DNA from: Streptomyces sp. WAC08241
GTDB taxonomy: Bacteria > Actinomycetota > Actinomycetes > Streptomycetales > Streptomycetaceae
DNA: 64,000 nucleotides
Reading direction: 5' to 3'
Assembly (NCBI GenBank): GCA_007858575.1
Contig: CP042279.1
Coordinates: 1,364,001 to 1,428,000 of the forward strand
Position 1 is the first letter of the stretch. Each line of letters opens with the position of its first letter. This document shows, one piece after another, positions 37,766 to 47,716 of this stretch. The notes below the pieces were generated by a model, which worked only from the letters and a program-made list of their open reading frames with translations, was not told the origin of the DNA and ran no database searches. The translations under genes were made by a program, and so were the position numbers.

Positions 37766-37812
37766 GCATCCGCCGGCGCCCCGGCCCCCGAAGAGGGGGC
37801 GCCGGCGGATGC
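37766..37812 (+). terminator. Terminator after the sortase gene
   Basis: A perfect inverted repeat with 17-base arms (37,766-37,782 and 37,796-37,812) and a 13-base loop, about 40 bases after the sortase stop and just before the next gene. Confidence 0.8.
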
Positions 37813-37852
37813 GTTCGGAGCCCGCCGGGACGGAGGACGGGAGGACAGTACG

Positions 37853-38293
37853 GTGATCGACGTGGAGCGGACCATGGTCGTGGCCGCGCCCCTCGACGAC
37901 GTGGTCGCGTACCTGGAGGACTTCGCGCACACCGTCGAGTGGGATCCGGGGACGGTCCGGTGCGTCCGGCTCGGCGACGGGCCCGTGGCGGTCGGGTCGA
38001 CCTGGCGGAACACCTCCCGCTTCCGCGGCCGGGAGACCGAGCTGCTCTACCGCCTCGCGACGCGCCGCCGGGCCCGGCTGGTCTTCGTGGGCGAGAACGG
38101 GACCGTCACCGCCACCGACGACATGGTCTTCGACACCCTCTCGGAGTCGGTCACCCGCCTCACCTACCGGGCCTCCCTGCGCTTCAAGGGCCTGGCGCGC
38201 CTCGCCGAGCCGTTCCTGCGCGCGGAGTTCGGCCGGCTCGCGGACGCGACCGCCGCACGCCTCCCGGCGGCCCTCGCCGCGCACCTCTCCTGA
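37853..38293 (+). CDS. SRPBCC-fold (polyketide cyclase/lipid-transport-like) protein
   Basis: A 146-residue protein of the SRPBCC/START superfamily. It begins MIDVERTMVVAAPLDDVVAY and continues with EDFAHTVEWDPGTVRCVRL, the usual substrate-pocket strand-helix start, and ends in the long C-terminal helix (AEPFLRAEFGRLADATAARL). Such stand-alone proteins are mostly of unknown ligand. The GTG start follows CGGGAGGACAGTACG. No link to the pigment or peptide clusters is evident. Uninterrupted frame. Confidence 0.85.
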   Translation: MIDVERTMVVAAPLDDVVAYLEDFAHTVEWDPGTVRCVRLGDGPVAVGSTWRNTSRFRGRETELLYRLATRRRARLVFVGENGTVTATDDMVFDTLSESVTRLTYRASLRFKGLARLAEPFLRAEFGRLADATAARLPAALAAHLS

Positions 38294-38304
38294 GCGGAGC
38301 GCCC

Positions 38305-38682
38305 TCAGGGGACGCGTCCCGGGGGGCCGTCACCGGCACCAGGAACAGCTCGTCCACGAAGCACCAGGCCCAGTCCTCGTCCGGGGCGAGGGACACCGCC
38401 ACCGGATGCCCGGTCGCGAGGTGGTGGGCGTGGGCGTGTGCCCCGGGGAGCTGTCGCAGCACCCCACGTACCCGCAGGTCGCGCACCACCGCAGCCGCCG
38501 CCAGGTCCGGTGCCGCGCCGCGCACGCCGCGCACACCGCCCCGGGGACGGGGCCGGGCCCCGCCGGCGCGTCCAGGTGGGCGCAGTGGCGGGGCACCGTG
38601 CGGCCGCCGTCGGGAGCCTCCCGCCAGAGCGGCGGCTGAGCGGGCCCTCCGGGACCGTCCCCGGGGCGGGGTGCCCGGTCAC
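38305..38682 (-). CDS. UBP-type zinc finger protein
   Basis: A small protein built around a ubiquitin-hydrolase (UBP/BUZ) type zinc finger. Ligands are visible in [47 protein letters not shown] and [10 protein letters not shown]. In eukaryotes this fold binds the C-terminus of ubiquitin; short actinobacterial versions are known but their role is unclear. The GTG at 38,682 overlaps the SDR stop (GTGA) and follows CGGGAGGTGCGGAGCG. Frame breaks occur near 38,640 and 38,425; the C-terminus is uncertain and placed at the first plausible stop. Confidence 0.78.
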   Translation of the reverse strand: MTGHPAPGTVPEGPLSRRSGGRLPTAAARCPATAPTWTRRRGPAPSPGRCARRARRGTGPGGGCGGARPAGTWGAATAPRGTRPRPPPRDRASGGGVPRPGRGLGLVLRGRAVPGAGDGPPGRVP

Positions 38683-39393
38683 CGCTCCGCACCTCCCGTC
38701 GCCCCGGTCCGGCCTGCGTGCGCGGCTCCGTCGCCGCCGAGGCGTTCCAGGAGCGGGGCGAGGAGGTACGACTCCACCGCGCCGGCCGGCTCCGCGCCTC
38801 CGGGCAGGGGCGGAGGGCTGCCGACCACGGCGCGGTCGGCGAAGCCGTTGTCCAGGTGGGGCATGCGCACGTCCAGGACGGCGATCCCGGCGCGCCGTGA
38901 CTCGCGGGCCGCGACGCCGAGCCACGCGGCGAGCGCGGTCTTGGCCGCCGCGTAGTCGGCGGTGCCGGACGGCGGCCGGTCGACGACGGCTCCGGTGACG
39001 GCGCAGACGGTGCCCCCGGCGGCAGCACGCGCAGGGCCCCGCGGACCACTGCCATGGGGGCCAGGGCGTTCACCGCCACGAGGTGCTCGGCGGCGGACTC
39101 GGGCATGTCCCGGGCGGCTCCGAAACCCGCCACCCCCAGGGCGACCACGACGGCGTCGAGACCGCCCAGGACGTCGGCGGCCCAGGGGCGAGCACCTCGC
39201 AGGCGCCCAGGTCGTAGGCCTCGAAGACGTGGTACGGGCGCCCGCCCAGGGCCCGCGACGCCCCGGCGAGCCGCTTCCGGTCGCGGCCGGCCGGCGCCGC
39301 CGACGCCCCCAGGCGGGTCAGCCGTTCCGCGGCGAGTCCGCCGACGGTGCCGGTGGCCCCCACCACCAGGACGCGCCTTCCGTCGATGCGCAT
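38679..39393 (-). CDS. Short-chain dehydrogenase/reductase
   Basis: An NAD(P)-binding SDR of about 240 residues. The N-terminal Rossmann glycine motif is [18 protein letters not shown], with an Arg-rich second strand that suggests NADP. Visible also are VALGVAGFG and VNALAPMAV, and the catalytic YxxxK in [16 protein letters not shown]. The start at 39,393 follows GAGGAGGCGGC. Frame breaks near 39,030 and 39,190. The stop overlaps the zinc-finger gene start, so the two are translationally coupled. Substrate unknown. Confidence 0.87.
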
Positions 39394-39510
39394 GCCGCCT
39401 CCTCGTTTGGGACCGGTTCGCGGGCTCCGCCCGTACTTCGGCGCGGGCGGGGCCACCGGATGCGGGGAGGGGCGAGGACCGTTCGGAGGGCCGACGGTCC
39501 CGGGGCCCGC

Positions 39511-40578
39511 TCACTCGAAGAACTTCAGGCTCCAGCCGGTGTCCGTGTTCGCGCCGGGGACGTTGGCGCGCCGGTAGGTGGTGCCGCCCCACCAGCAGAA
39601 GCCGCCGGTGTACCAGGAGCGGTTCTCCCAGGCGTACGGCGTCCCCTTCGGCACCGCGGTGGAACATCAGCGGGAACGTCGGGCCGGCCGGCGGGCTGGT
39701 GGCGATGTCGCCGTCGAGCAGGACGAAGCTGTGGTGGCCGGGCCCGTCGACGTGCAGCGTCGGGTCCCAGCCGGACATCATGGCGTCGCGGTGGGAGCCG
39801 AAGAGGCAGCCGTTCGACTTGTACCAGTCCCACACGTACGTCGGGTCGCCGCCGGCCCGCAGCCGCAGGTCGGCCAGGCAGTACCGGTCGCTCCAACTGC
39901 CGTTGGCGGAGTACACGACGTGCAGTTGCCCGTTCGGGTCCTTGATCGCCTCGGGGACTCGTTGACGTACGGGTCGCCGACGACCCGCTCCCAGGGCTCG
40001 CGCGGCTGCGAGATGACGTACCGCGCCCCGGTCGGGGTGGTCGGGGTGCTCATCCGGGCGATGTAGAGGTTCTGCTCCACGTCGGTGTCCCCGGCCCAGC
40101 CGGACCACACGAACCAGCGCTGCCCGCCGAAGGTGAACAGGGTGCCGTCGATGGCCCACTTGTCGTCGGGCAGGGCGAGCCGCGTCTCCGCCGTGTACCC
40201 GCTGTCCGGGCTCGCGGAGCTGATCGCGTACATCCGGTGGGCGGCGCCCCGGCCGGCCGTGAAGTAGACGTGGTAGCGGCCGCCGTCACGCACGATCTCC
40301 GGGGCCCACACCTCGCCGAGGTTCCGGCCGTCGGTCCAGATCCGGCGGGCGGGGCGGTGGCGAGTCCGGCCGTCGAGGAGGCCTGGCGCACGTCGATGCC
40401 GTTGCCGGTCGACTGCACCGCGACGTAGGTGGAGCCGACCCGCAGGACGCTCGGGTCGGCGGCCCGCAGCGGGTCTGTCCCGCCTCGGCGGGAGCGGCCC
40501 GGGCAGGGCCGCGACCAGGGCGAACAGCAGGGACAGGGCCAGGACGAGGACTCCGGAGGGGCGTCGCGCACGTTTCAT
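39511..40578 (-). CDS. Secreted GH43-like glycoside hydrolase
   Basis: A secreted five-bladed beta-propeller hydrolase resembling GH43, about 355 residues. Signal peptide: [19 protein letters not shown], then an Ala/Pro region. Likely catalytic residues are the general base Asp in [10 protein letters not shown], the pKa-modulating Asp in KWAIDGTLF, and the acid Glu in [30 protein letters not shown] is a typical family block. GH43 enzymes act on arabinose- or xylose-containing polysaccharides, in line with the neighbouring arabinose-binding module of the GH2 enzyme. Frame breaks near 39,650, 39,955, 40,350 and 40,480. Divergent from the GH2 gene, sharing an operator-rich region. Confidence 0.85.
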
Positions 40579-40609
40579 GGGGGCTCCCGGTGGGGCGGGC
40601 CGACACGGT

Positions 40610-40623
40610 TTACATCGATGTAA
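40610..40623. promoter_or_regulatory. Palindromic operator candidate TTACATCGATGTAA
   Basis: A perfect 14-base palindrome with a central CG, 32 bases before the GH43 start in a divergent promoter region. The form matches LacI-family operators. It could bind the LacI-type regulator encoded further right or another sugar repressor. Confidence 0.6.
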
Positions 40624-40666
40624 TCCCGTGCTCGCAGCATCATGGCTGGCGGTGAGCATGTCAATA

Positions 40667-40680
40667 TGGGAGCGCTCGCA
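40667..40680. promoter_or_regulatory. CebR-box-like site
   Basis: TGGGAGCGCTCGCA matches the Streptomyces CebR consensus TGGGAGCGCTCCCA at 13 of 14 positions. CebR represses cello-oligosaccharide genes. The site lies between the divergent GH43 and GH2 genes. Confidence 0.5.
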
Positions 40681-40719
40681 CGGTGTGCGCGGAGACGCGC
40701 GCACCGCAGGGCGGGGGCG

Positions 40720-40740
40720 AAGGAAATTGTTTGTTTCCTT
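40720..40740. promoter_or_regulatory. Inverted repeat in an AT-rich island
   Basis: AAGGAAA and TTTCCTT, separated by seven bases, lie in an unusually AT-rich stretch (about 40,718-40,790) of the divergent GH43/GH2 promoter region. The island probably contains the promoters; I cannot assign -10/-35 boxes firmly. Confidence 0.4.
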
Positions 40741-40970
40741 TCGGTTGCTGGGTGATTCCGTTCGTAACTGTTTCCTGTTAGGTTCTCCCCACCTCGTCCG
40801 CCGCCGAGGACCGGGGCGCTCGCCCTCGGACCCGTCCGGGTCGGCAACCCACCGGACGGGCCCTCGCCCGAGCCACCCGTCAACACCGCACGGACTCCCG
40901 CACGCCGACCGGCCGGACGGCCCCGACGCGTGCGCGGAATCCGGGCGCCGTCCCGCCCGGGAGGAACCCG

Positions 40971-43790
40971 ATGCGACGCGTCGTCGCCTGCCTGGCGGCC
41001 CTGTTGACGATGGCCGGAGGCCTGCTCTTCGCCGGAACCACCGCAGCCTCCGCCGCCGTCGTCCCCAAGACGCCGCCCCTGACCACCCCGTGGACCGCAC
41101 AGGTGTCCACCACCAACCCGCTGCCGGAGTACCCGCGTCCCCAGATGACGCGGCCCGACTGGCAGTCCCTGAACGGCGAGTGGGAGTTCTCAACCCGCCC
41201 GCCGACGCCTCCGGCAACGTCGACCGCAACGCGGCCCCGCCGCTCGGTCAGACCCTGCCCGAGCGCATCCTCGTCCCGTACCCGGTGGAGTCCGCGCTCT
41301 CCGGGATCATGCGCAACGACAACCGCGACCTGATGTTCTACAAGCGCTCCTTCACCGTCCCCCAGAACTGGTCGGGCCGCCGCGTCCAGCTCCACTTCGG
41401 CGCCGTCGACCACGAAGCCACCGTCTGGGTCAACGGCACCCGCGTCACCAGCCACAAGGGCGGCTACGACCGCTTCGAGGTCGACATCACCCCGCAGTTG
41501 CGCGCCGGCTCCAACGAGCTGGTCGTCCGCGTCTACGACCCCACCGACGGGCGCGGCGAGAAGCAGCCGGTCGGCAAGCAGACCAACAACCCCAGCGGCA
41601 TCTTCTACACGCCCACCTCCGGCATCTGGCAGACCGTCTGGCTGGAGCCCACCCCGTCTCGTCGATCTACTCGGTCGACATCAGGCCCGACCTCGCCACC
41701 AACACCGCACGGGTCAAGGTCTTCACCCGCGGCGACGTCGGCGGCCACACCGTCCTCGCCGAGGCCCTGAACGGCACCCAGGTGGTCGGCACCGCCACCG
41801 GCGGCTTCACCGAGTTCTCCGTCCCCGTCCCGAACGCCCGCCGCTGGTCGCCCGACGACCCCTTCCTGTACGACCTCAAGGTCACCCTCCTGGGCGCCTC
41901 CGGCGCCGCCGTCGACACCGTCACCAGCTACTTCGGCATGCGCGAGATCGGCAAGAAGCTCGTCGACGGCGTCCTGCGCCCCACCCTGAACGGCGAGTTC
42001 GTCTTCCAGATCGGCACCCTCGACCAGGGCTTCTGGCCCGACGGCCTCTACACCGCGCCCACCGACGCCGCCCTCGCCTCCGACCTCCAGAAGCACAAGG
42101 ACCTGGGCTTCAACATGGTGCGCAAGCACATCAAGGTCGAACCCGCCCGCTGGTACTACCACGCCGACCGGCTCGGACTCCTGGTGTGGCAGGACATCCC
42201 TCCACCCAGGCCTTCGACGCCGACCGCACCCCGGCGCAGATCGCCCGGTTCGAGACCGAGGCCCGCGAGATCGTCGACGAGCACCGCTTCTCCCCGGCCG
42301 TCGTCGCCTACGTCCCGTTCAACGAGGGCTGGGGCGAGTGGAACCTCGACGACACCCGCCGGGTCACCACCGACCTGGAGAACTACGACCCCGGGCGCCT
42401 GATGAACGCCCACAGCGGCTACAACTGCTGCGCCTCCAAGGGCGATCCGGGCACCGGCGACATCATCGACTGGCACGTCTACACCGGGCCCGACGCGCCC
42501 CGGCCCTCGGCCACCCGGATCTCCGTCCTCGGCGAGTTCGGCGGCATCGGACTGCGCACCCCGGCCACGAGTACAGCCCCAACGGGCAGTTCTTCGCCTA
42601 CGAGCAGGTGGCGAGCGCCGCCCAGCTCAACGACCGGTACACCGGCATGGTCCGCGACGTGCAGTCGCTCATGACCACCAAGGGCGTCTCCGCCTACGTC
42701 TACACCGAGATCACCGACGTCGAGGGCGAGTACAACGGCCTGCTCACCTACGACCGGCGGATCCAGAAGGTCGACACTGCCGCCCTGCGCGCCGCCCACG
42801 GCACGCTGATCGCCGCCTCCCGCAACCTCAACGCGACACCGGGCCACACCCTCGGCCACGTGCGCTCCTTCCGGGTCACCACACCCGGCTACACCGATCG
42901 CTACCTGCGGCACGCCGACTCCCTGGCCCGCACCGACGTGCTGACCGGCGCCTCCGCCGACGGGGCCCGCCAGGACGCCTCCTTCCGCACGGTCGCCGGA
43001 CTCGCCGACCCGCGCTGCTACTCCTTCGAGTCCGTGAACCTCCCCGGCCGCTACCTGCGCCACTCGACCGGCCGTGTGCGGCTCGACGCCCCCACGGGCG
43101 GGTCGTTCGCGGCCGACGCGACCTGGTGCGCCCGCACCGGACTCGCGGCCGGCGGCACCTCGTACGAGTCCCTGAACTTCCCCGGCTCGTACCTGCGGCA
43201 CTACGCCGACAACGTGTACCTCGCGCGGCGGCGGCCCCAACCCTGGGACGCGGCCTCCTCCTTCGCGGCGGACGCCACCTGGAACACGGGCGAGCCCGCC
43301 CTGTGGCGCAGCTCCGTCCTGCTGCCCACGGACGTGCGGCGCTCGCTGCGCGTCACCACCTGGGGCCACACCGACCGCTACCTGCGCCACGCCGACAGCC
43401 TCGCCCGGACCGAGGTCGTCAACGGAGCAGCGCCGCCCTGCTGAAGCAGGACGCCACGTTCACCGTGCGGCGCGGCCTCGCCGACTCGTCCTGCTCCTCC
43501 TTCGAGGCGGTCAACTACCCGGGCCGCTTCCTGCGGCACGCCAACAGCCGGTGGGCACCGCCGCCGACGACGGCACCGCGCTCTTCCGGCAGGACGCCAC
43601 CTTCTGCGCCCGGCCGGGCGTCGGCGGGACCGGCGTCACCTTCGAGTCGCTGAACGTCCCCGGCGCGTACCTGCGCCACTTCGACTCCGCCGTGTCCATC
43701 GCCTCCGGCGCCGGAAGCGGCGGCTTCGACCGCCCGCAGACGCTCACGGCCGACAGCAGTTGGACGCTCGAAGCCCCCTGGGCGCCCTGA
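40971..43790 (+). CDS. Secreted GH2 glycoside hydrolase with C-terminal AbfB (CBM42-like) domains
   Basis: A large secreted enzyme of about 940 residues. Signal peptide: MRRVVACLAALLTMAGGLL to SAAV. GH2 domains follow: the sugar-binding jelly roll (GEWEF, FGAVDHEATVWVNG), the Ig-like domain (WSPDDPFLYDL) and the TIM barrel with acid/base Glu in FNEGWGEW and probable nucleophile Glu in LGEFGGIG. The C-terminal part carries repeated SFRVTTPGYTDRYLRH, SFESVNLPGRYLRH and SYESLNFPGSYLRH units, forming two AbfB arabinose-binding domains. Substrate is probably a galactose- or arabinose-decorated polysaccharide. Frame breaks near 41,190, 41,660, 42,200, 42,570, 43,230, 43,430 and 43,553. ATG follows GGGAGGAACCCG. 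Confidence 0.9.
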
Positions 43791-43809
43791 CGGACCCCGA
43801 CGGAAGAGA

Positions 43810-43849
43810 AGCGGGTCCTTCCGGGCGCCACCGCCCGGAAGGACCCGCT
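43810..43849. terminator. Bidirectional terminator between two GH2 genes
   Basis: A perfect inverted repeat with 18-base arms (43,810-43,827 and 43,832-43,849) and a CCAC loop, lying between convergent genes. Confidence 0.85.
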
Positions 43850-43863
43850 CGCTCATGTGCCGA

Positions 43864-46800
43864 TCACGGCTTACGGCCCTCGGCCGTGTGCAGCGCGGCC
43901 ACCTCCTCGGAGGAGAGCGCCCGGTCGAAGGCGCGCACCTGGTCGACCGAACCGTTCCAGAAGTCGACGTTCCCGCCGCCCCACCTGGCGCGCCCGACCG
44001 CGAGCGGGCCGGTGCTCACGTCCGCCGGGCCCGGGACCGCCGTCGCCGCGAGCGCGCCGTCCACGTACAGCCGGATCTCGTTCCTCACGGCGTCCCGCAC
44101 GCCCACCAGGTGGTACCAGCGGCCGAGTTCGGGCGTCGTCGCGTACCGGGCGCGGTTGCCGCCCGGGGTGCTGAAGGCGAAGGCGCCCTGCCCGTACTGG
44201 AGGTAGAAGGGGTTCTCCCGGCGCCGGCCGTCCTGGCTGACCACGGTCGCGTAGTTGCCCGGCAGGGCGTCGAGGGCGGCCCACGCGGACACGGTGTAGC
44301 TCGTGGTGGTGTCGACGACGGGCCCGTCGGTCTGGGCGAAGCGGCCCTTCCCGTCGAACTTCAGCGCGCTGCCGCCGACGCCCGGGGCCCACGTGGTGCC
44401 CTCGTTCAGGGTGAGCGGACGCTTCTGCGGCCCGGAGTCCCGCGCGGTCGTGCCCGTGCCCTCGTCCAGGGACCAGGAGGCGCCGCCCTTCGGGGAGCGC
44501 GCCGCCCGGCGGCTGCGCCCGCCGCGATCACCTCGCGGTTGATCGCGCGGACCCGCACCGGGTCGACCTTGATCTCCCGGCGGTCGTACGTGTAGAGGCC
44601 GTTGAGCTCGTTCTCCAGGTCGGAGATCTGGGTGTAGACGGAGCCGGACAGCTCGGCCCCCGCGGCCTCCAGGTAGAACTTCTCGGTGTTCTCGACGTAC
44701 TTCCGGGTCAGCGCCTCCTTGTCGGCGACGCCGCTGTAGATCACGGTCGGGGCGCCGGGCCACATGTGGCCGGGGTGCGCAGGGTGAAGCTGCCGTGCTC
44801 GCCGTCCATCGCGGCCCGGTGGTCCGGATAGGGGGCGTCGGTGTTGTCGTAGTCGTGGTGGTCGAGGACGTCGCCCTTGCCGGAGTCGCCCTTGGAGTTG
44901 CAGCAGTTGACCCCGCTGTGGGCGTTGACGATCCGGGACGGGTCGGCCGCCTTCACGGCCTCGGCGATCCGCCCGGTCTCCTCCCGGTCCCACTCGCCCC
45001 AGCCCTCGTTGAAGACGATCCAGCCGATGACGGACGGGGAGTCGTGGTGCTGGCGCATCATCTCGCGGCCCTGGTCGACGAAGGCCTTGCGGCCGGCCCC
45101 GTCGGTGAGGTTCCCGGAGACGAAGTCCTGCCAGACCAGGAGTCCGAGCCGGTCGGCGTGGTAGAACCAGCGCGGCGACTCCACCTTGATGTGCTTGCGC
45201 ACGGCGTTGAAGCCGAGCTTCTTGTGGGCCTCCAGATCGAACGCCAGCGCCTCGTCGCTGGGCGCGGTGTAGAGGCCGTCGGGCCAGAAGCCCTGGTCGA
45301 GGGTGGCGAGGGAGAAGACCGGCTTGCCGTTGAGCACCAGCTTGGGGAAGCCGCCGACCTTCTCGACCGCGATCTTCCGCATGCCGAAGTACCCGTCGAT
45401 CCGGTCGGAGGACCTGCCGTCGGCCAGGCGCACCTCCAGGTCGTAGAGGTACGGGTCGTCCGGGCTCCACAGGTGCTGGTGCGCGACCGGCAGGCGCAGT
45501 TCCTCGCCCGCGGGGCTGGTGGTCCGGCCGACGACCCGGCCGCGGGCGTCGCGGGCCACGGCTTCCACGCGCGCCCCGGCCGAGGCGCGGGCCGACTCGA
45601 CCTTCACGGCCAGGGTGCCGGTGTCGATGTCCGGGGTGGTGACGACGTCGTCGATGGAGACGGGGGCGACGGGCTCCATCCACACCGTCTGCCAGATGCC
45701 CGAGGACTGGGTGTAGAAGATGCCGCCCGGGGCGGTGGACTGCTTGCCGGTCGGCTGGTTCGGGCCGCCGGTGTCGGTGACCGCGACGACGATCTCCTGC
45801 GGGCCCTTCGCCTTGAGCGCGTCGGTGACGTCGGCGCTGAAGGCGTTGTAGCCGCCGGTGTGCTCGGCGACCCGCCTGCCGTTGACCCAGACGCGGGCCT
45901 CGTAGTCGACGGCGCCGAAGTGGAGCATCAGCCGGTCGCCCCCGCCCCGCTCGCCCGCCGTGCCGATCCTCCACTCCTTCGGCACGTCCACGAGGCGCCG
46001 GTAGACCATGTGGTCCTCGTGCCGCTCGATCCCGGAGAGCTGCGACTCGACCGGGAACGGGACGGTGATCCGCTCGTCCAGGTCCTTGCCGAAGACCGGC
46101 GTCTCCCCGGCCTCCGCGCCGGCGAACTGCCAGGGGCCGTTGAGGTTCTTCCACCTGCTCCGCACCTGCTGCGGGCGCGGGTACTCCGGCAGCGGGTGCT
46201 TCTCGTCCAGCTCGTCGCCCCACGCGGTGGTGAGCCGGTGGGTGGAGGCGTTGGACGCCGAGCGCAGGATCCGGGGCACGGTCTCGGTGCCGTTCCTCAG
46301 CCCGCCGAGGCCGTCGTAGTCGACGCGCACCCGCTGGCCCTTCTGGACCGGTTCCGCGAGGTCGACGAGGACGCTGTTCCGGTCGCCCGGGGCGACGCGG
46401 ACCCTCTCGACCGGCATCGGGGTGGTGTCGGCCTCGACGGTGAGGTGCTCGGCCACCTTCTCCAGGCCGCCGACCCGGTGGTCGAACCGCAGCCGCAGTC
46501 GGCGTCCGCTCGCCGGGACGGTCGGCTCCACCGGGTAGACCTCGAAGTCGGCGGGCGGGGTGAACGCGGACTCCGGCACGAGCTGCTTGGGGAGCGTCGG
46601 CGTCGACCAGCGCAGGAACATGTTCGCGCCGCCGACGTCCTGGAACATCTCCAGGCGGAAGTCGTGCTTCTCGCCGGCCTTCAGGCGGAGGGGCGCGCTG
46701 GTCTGCTCCCGGTCCCAGTCGGGCACCCAGTGGTCGATGACCGGCCGGCCGTCGACGAAGAGCCGGAAGCCGTTGTCCCCGATGCCGTGGAAGGCGTAGT

Positions 46801-47149
46801 CGCCGGTGACCGGGGCCTCGATCCGGCCGGTCCAGCGGGCGGTGGTGTGCTCGGACCGGCCGGTGAGCGACTGGAAGGTGCCGGTCAGGCCGGAGAAGTC
46901 GATCTGCGGGTCGAGGGAGACGCCGCCGAGCTCGGCGAAGTCCCGCGCGCCGGGCGCCGACATGCCGAAGTACTCGCCCTTCAGGCCGTGCACCTCGACG
47001 GCGGCGTCCCGGGCGGACGGGGAGACGGCCGTGGGGAGGAGGCGGGCGCGGCCGAGGCGGTGGCGGCCGGGGCGCCGAGGGCAGCACCAGGGCCGCCGCG
47101 GCGAGCAGCGCCCACGTTCCGGTTCGGGATCGGGTTTTCGTCGTGTCAT
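43864..47149 (-). CDS. Secreted GH2 glycoside hydrolase with PA14 and LamG-like domains
   Basis: A secreted protein of about 1,090 residues. After a signal peptide (TGTWALLAAAALVLPSAP) comes a PA14 module (LKGEYFGMSAPGARDF, WTGRIEAPVTGDYAFH, FRLFVDGRPVIDHW), then GH2 domains with acid/base Glu in VFNEGWGEWDRE, a later DGEHGSF block at the nucleophile position, and a C-terminal LamG/concanavalin-like module (ASWSLDEGTG, SYTVSAWAALDALPG, RWYHLVGVRDA). The DGEHGSF block differs from the GEFGGIG of the neighbouring enzyme. Its catalytic part is clearly paralogous to the adjacent GH2. The ATG at 47,149 follows GAGGAAAGATTCG; the frame breaks soon after, near the AAAA run, and again near 47,090, 47,045, 44,770 and 44,510. 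Divergent from the sugar ABC operon. Confidence 0.88.
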
Positions 47150-47326
47150 CGAATCTTTCCTCGGGGAGGGGAATCGGAGCCGGACCCGGATCGGGACGTG
47201 ACGGTGGAGCGTCCGGCGAGGAAGCGCGTTCGCCTCGGGGGCGCGGGGCCCGGCGGTCGCCGCAGGGCGGCGCACGGCCTGCCCGTACACCGGCACGGGG
47301 GTGCCGGCGGGGACGTACGGCCGTCA

Positions 47327-47340
47327 TTCCAACGTTGGAA
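47327..47340. promoter_or_regulatory. LacI-type operator candidate TTCCAACGTTGGAA
   Basis: A perfect 14-base palindrome with the central AACGTT typical of LacI-family operators, about 180 bases upstream of the GH2 start codon. Confidence 0.6.
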
Positions 47341-47504
47341 ATCGTGTGCAGCCGAAATGACAGCACGCGGTGCGGGGCTGTCCAGACCCCGGACGGGGCG
47401 GTGCCGACGGTCCGTCACCCGGCGGCCCGTTACGGCCTCTTCGTCTCCGGGACCCATTCCGGAAACGTTGCTCCCGGCCTCTTGCAGGGCTCGCCGAAGC
47501 GCGG

Positions 47505-47518
47505 TTATAACGTTGTAA
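47505..47518. promoter_or_regulatory. LacI-type operator candidate TTATAACGTTGTAA
   Basis: A 14-base near-palindrome with one mismatched pair and the same central AACGTT as the site at 47,327. It is about 200 bases upstream of the sugar-binding-protein gene and is probably the operator of the ABC operon. Confidence 0.6.
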
Positions 47519-47716
47519 AGGCAGAGCGGCCGCCCCTCGGACGGTTGCTCCGGGCCTTGACGTCCCAGGTCGGGGCCTTGATCCAGAGCGATCGAGGCCG
47601 TCGCCGGCCGTGCACCGAAGGTCCGCCGGCCCATCGCGGCGGACCGGCTCTCTTCCCGCCCCGCGCGACCGCACGCCACTCGGCGGTGCTGTCCCCCGCC
47701 AAGGAGTGTCCTTCCG

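Larger units (their letters stand above)
47150..47716. other. Long divergent promoter region of GH2 and sugar ABC operon
   Basis: About 570 bases with no supported gene. It holds the two operator candidates listed separately, a short AACGTT half-site near 47,464, and the ribosome-binding site AAGGAG (47,701) of the binding-protein gene. The two palindromes sit on the GH2 side and in the middle, so both genes could be repressed from here. Confidence 0.6.

Noticed and set aside
44795..47518. Very long plus-strand open frame opposite the GH2 gene
   Set aside because: The minus strand encodes a complete multi-domain GH2 enzyme with catalytic motifs; the plus-strand product has no recognisable feature.
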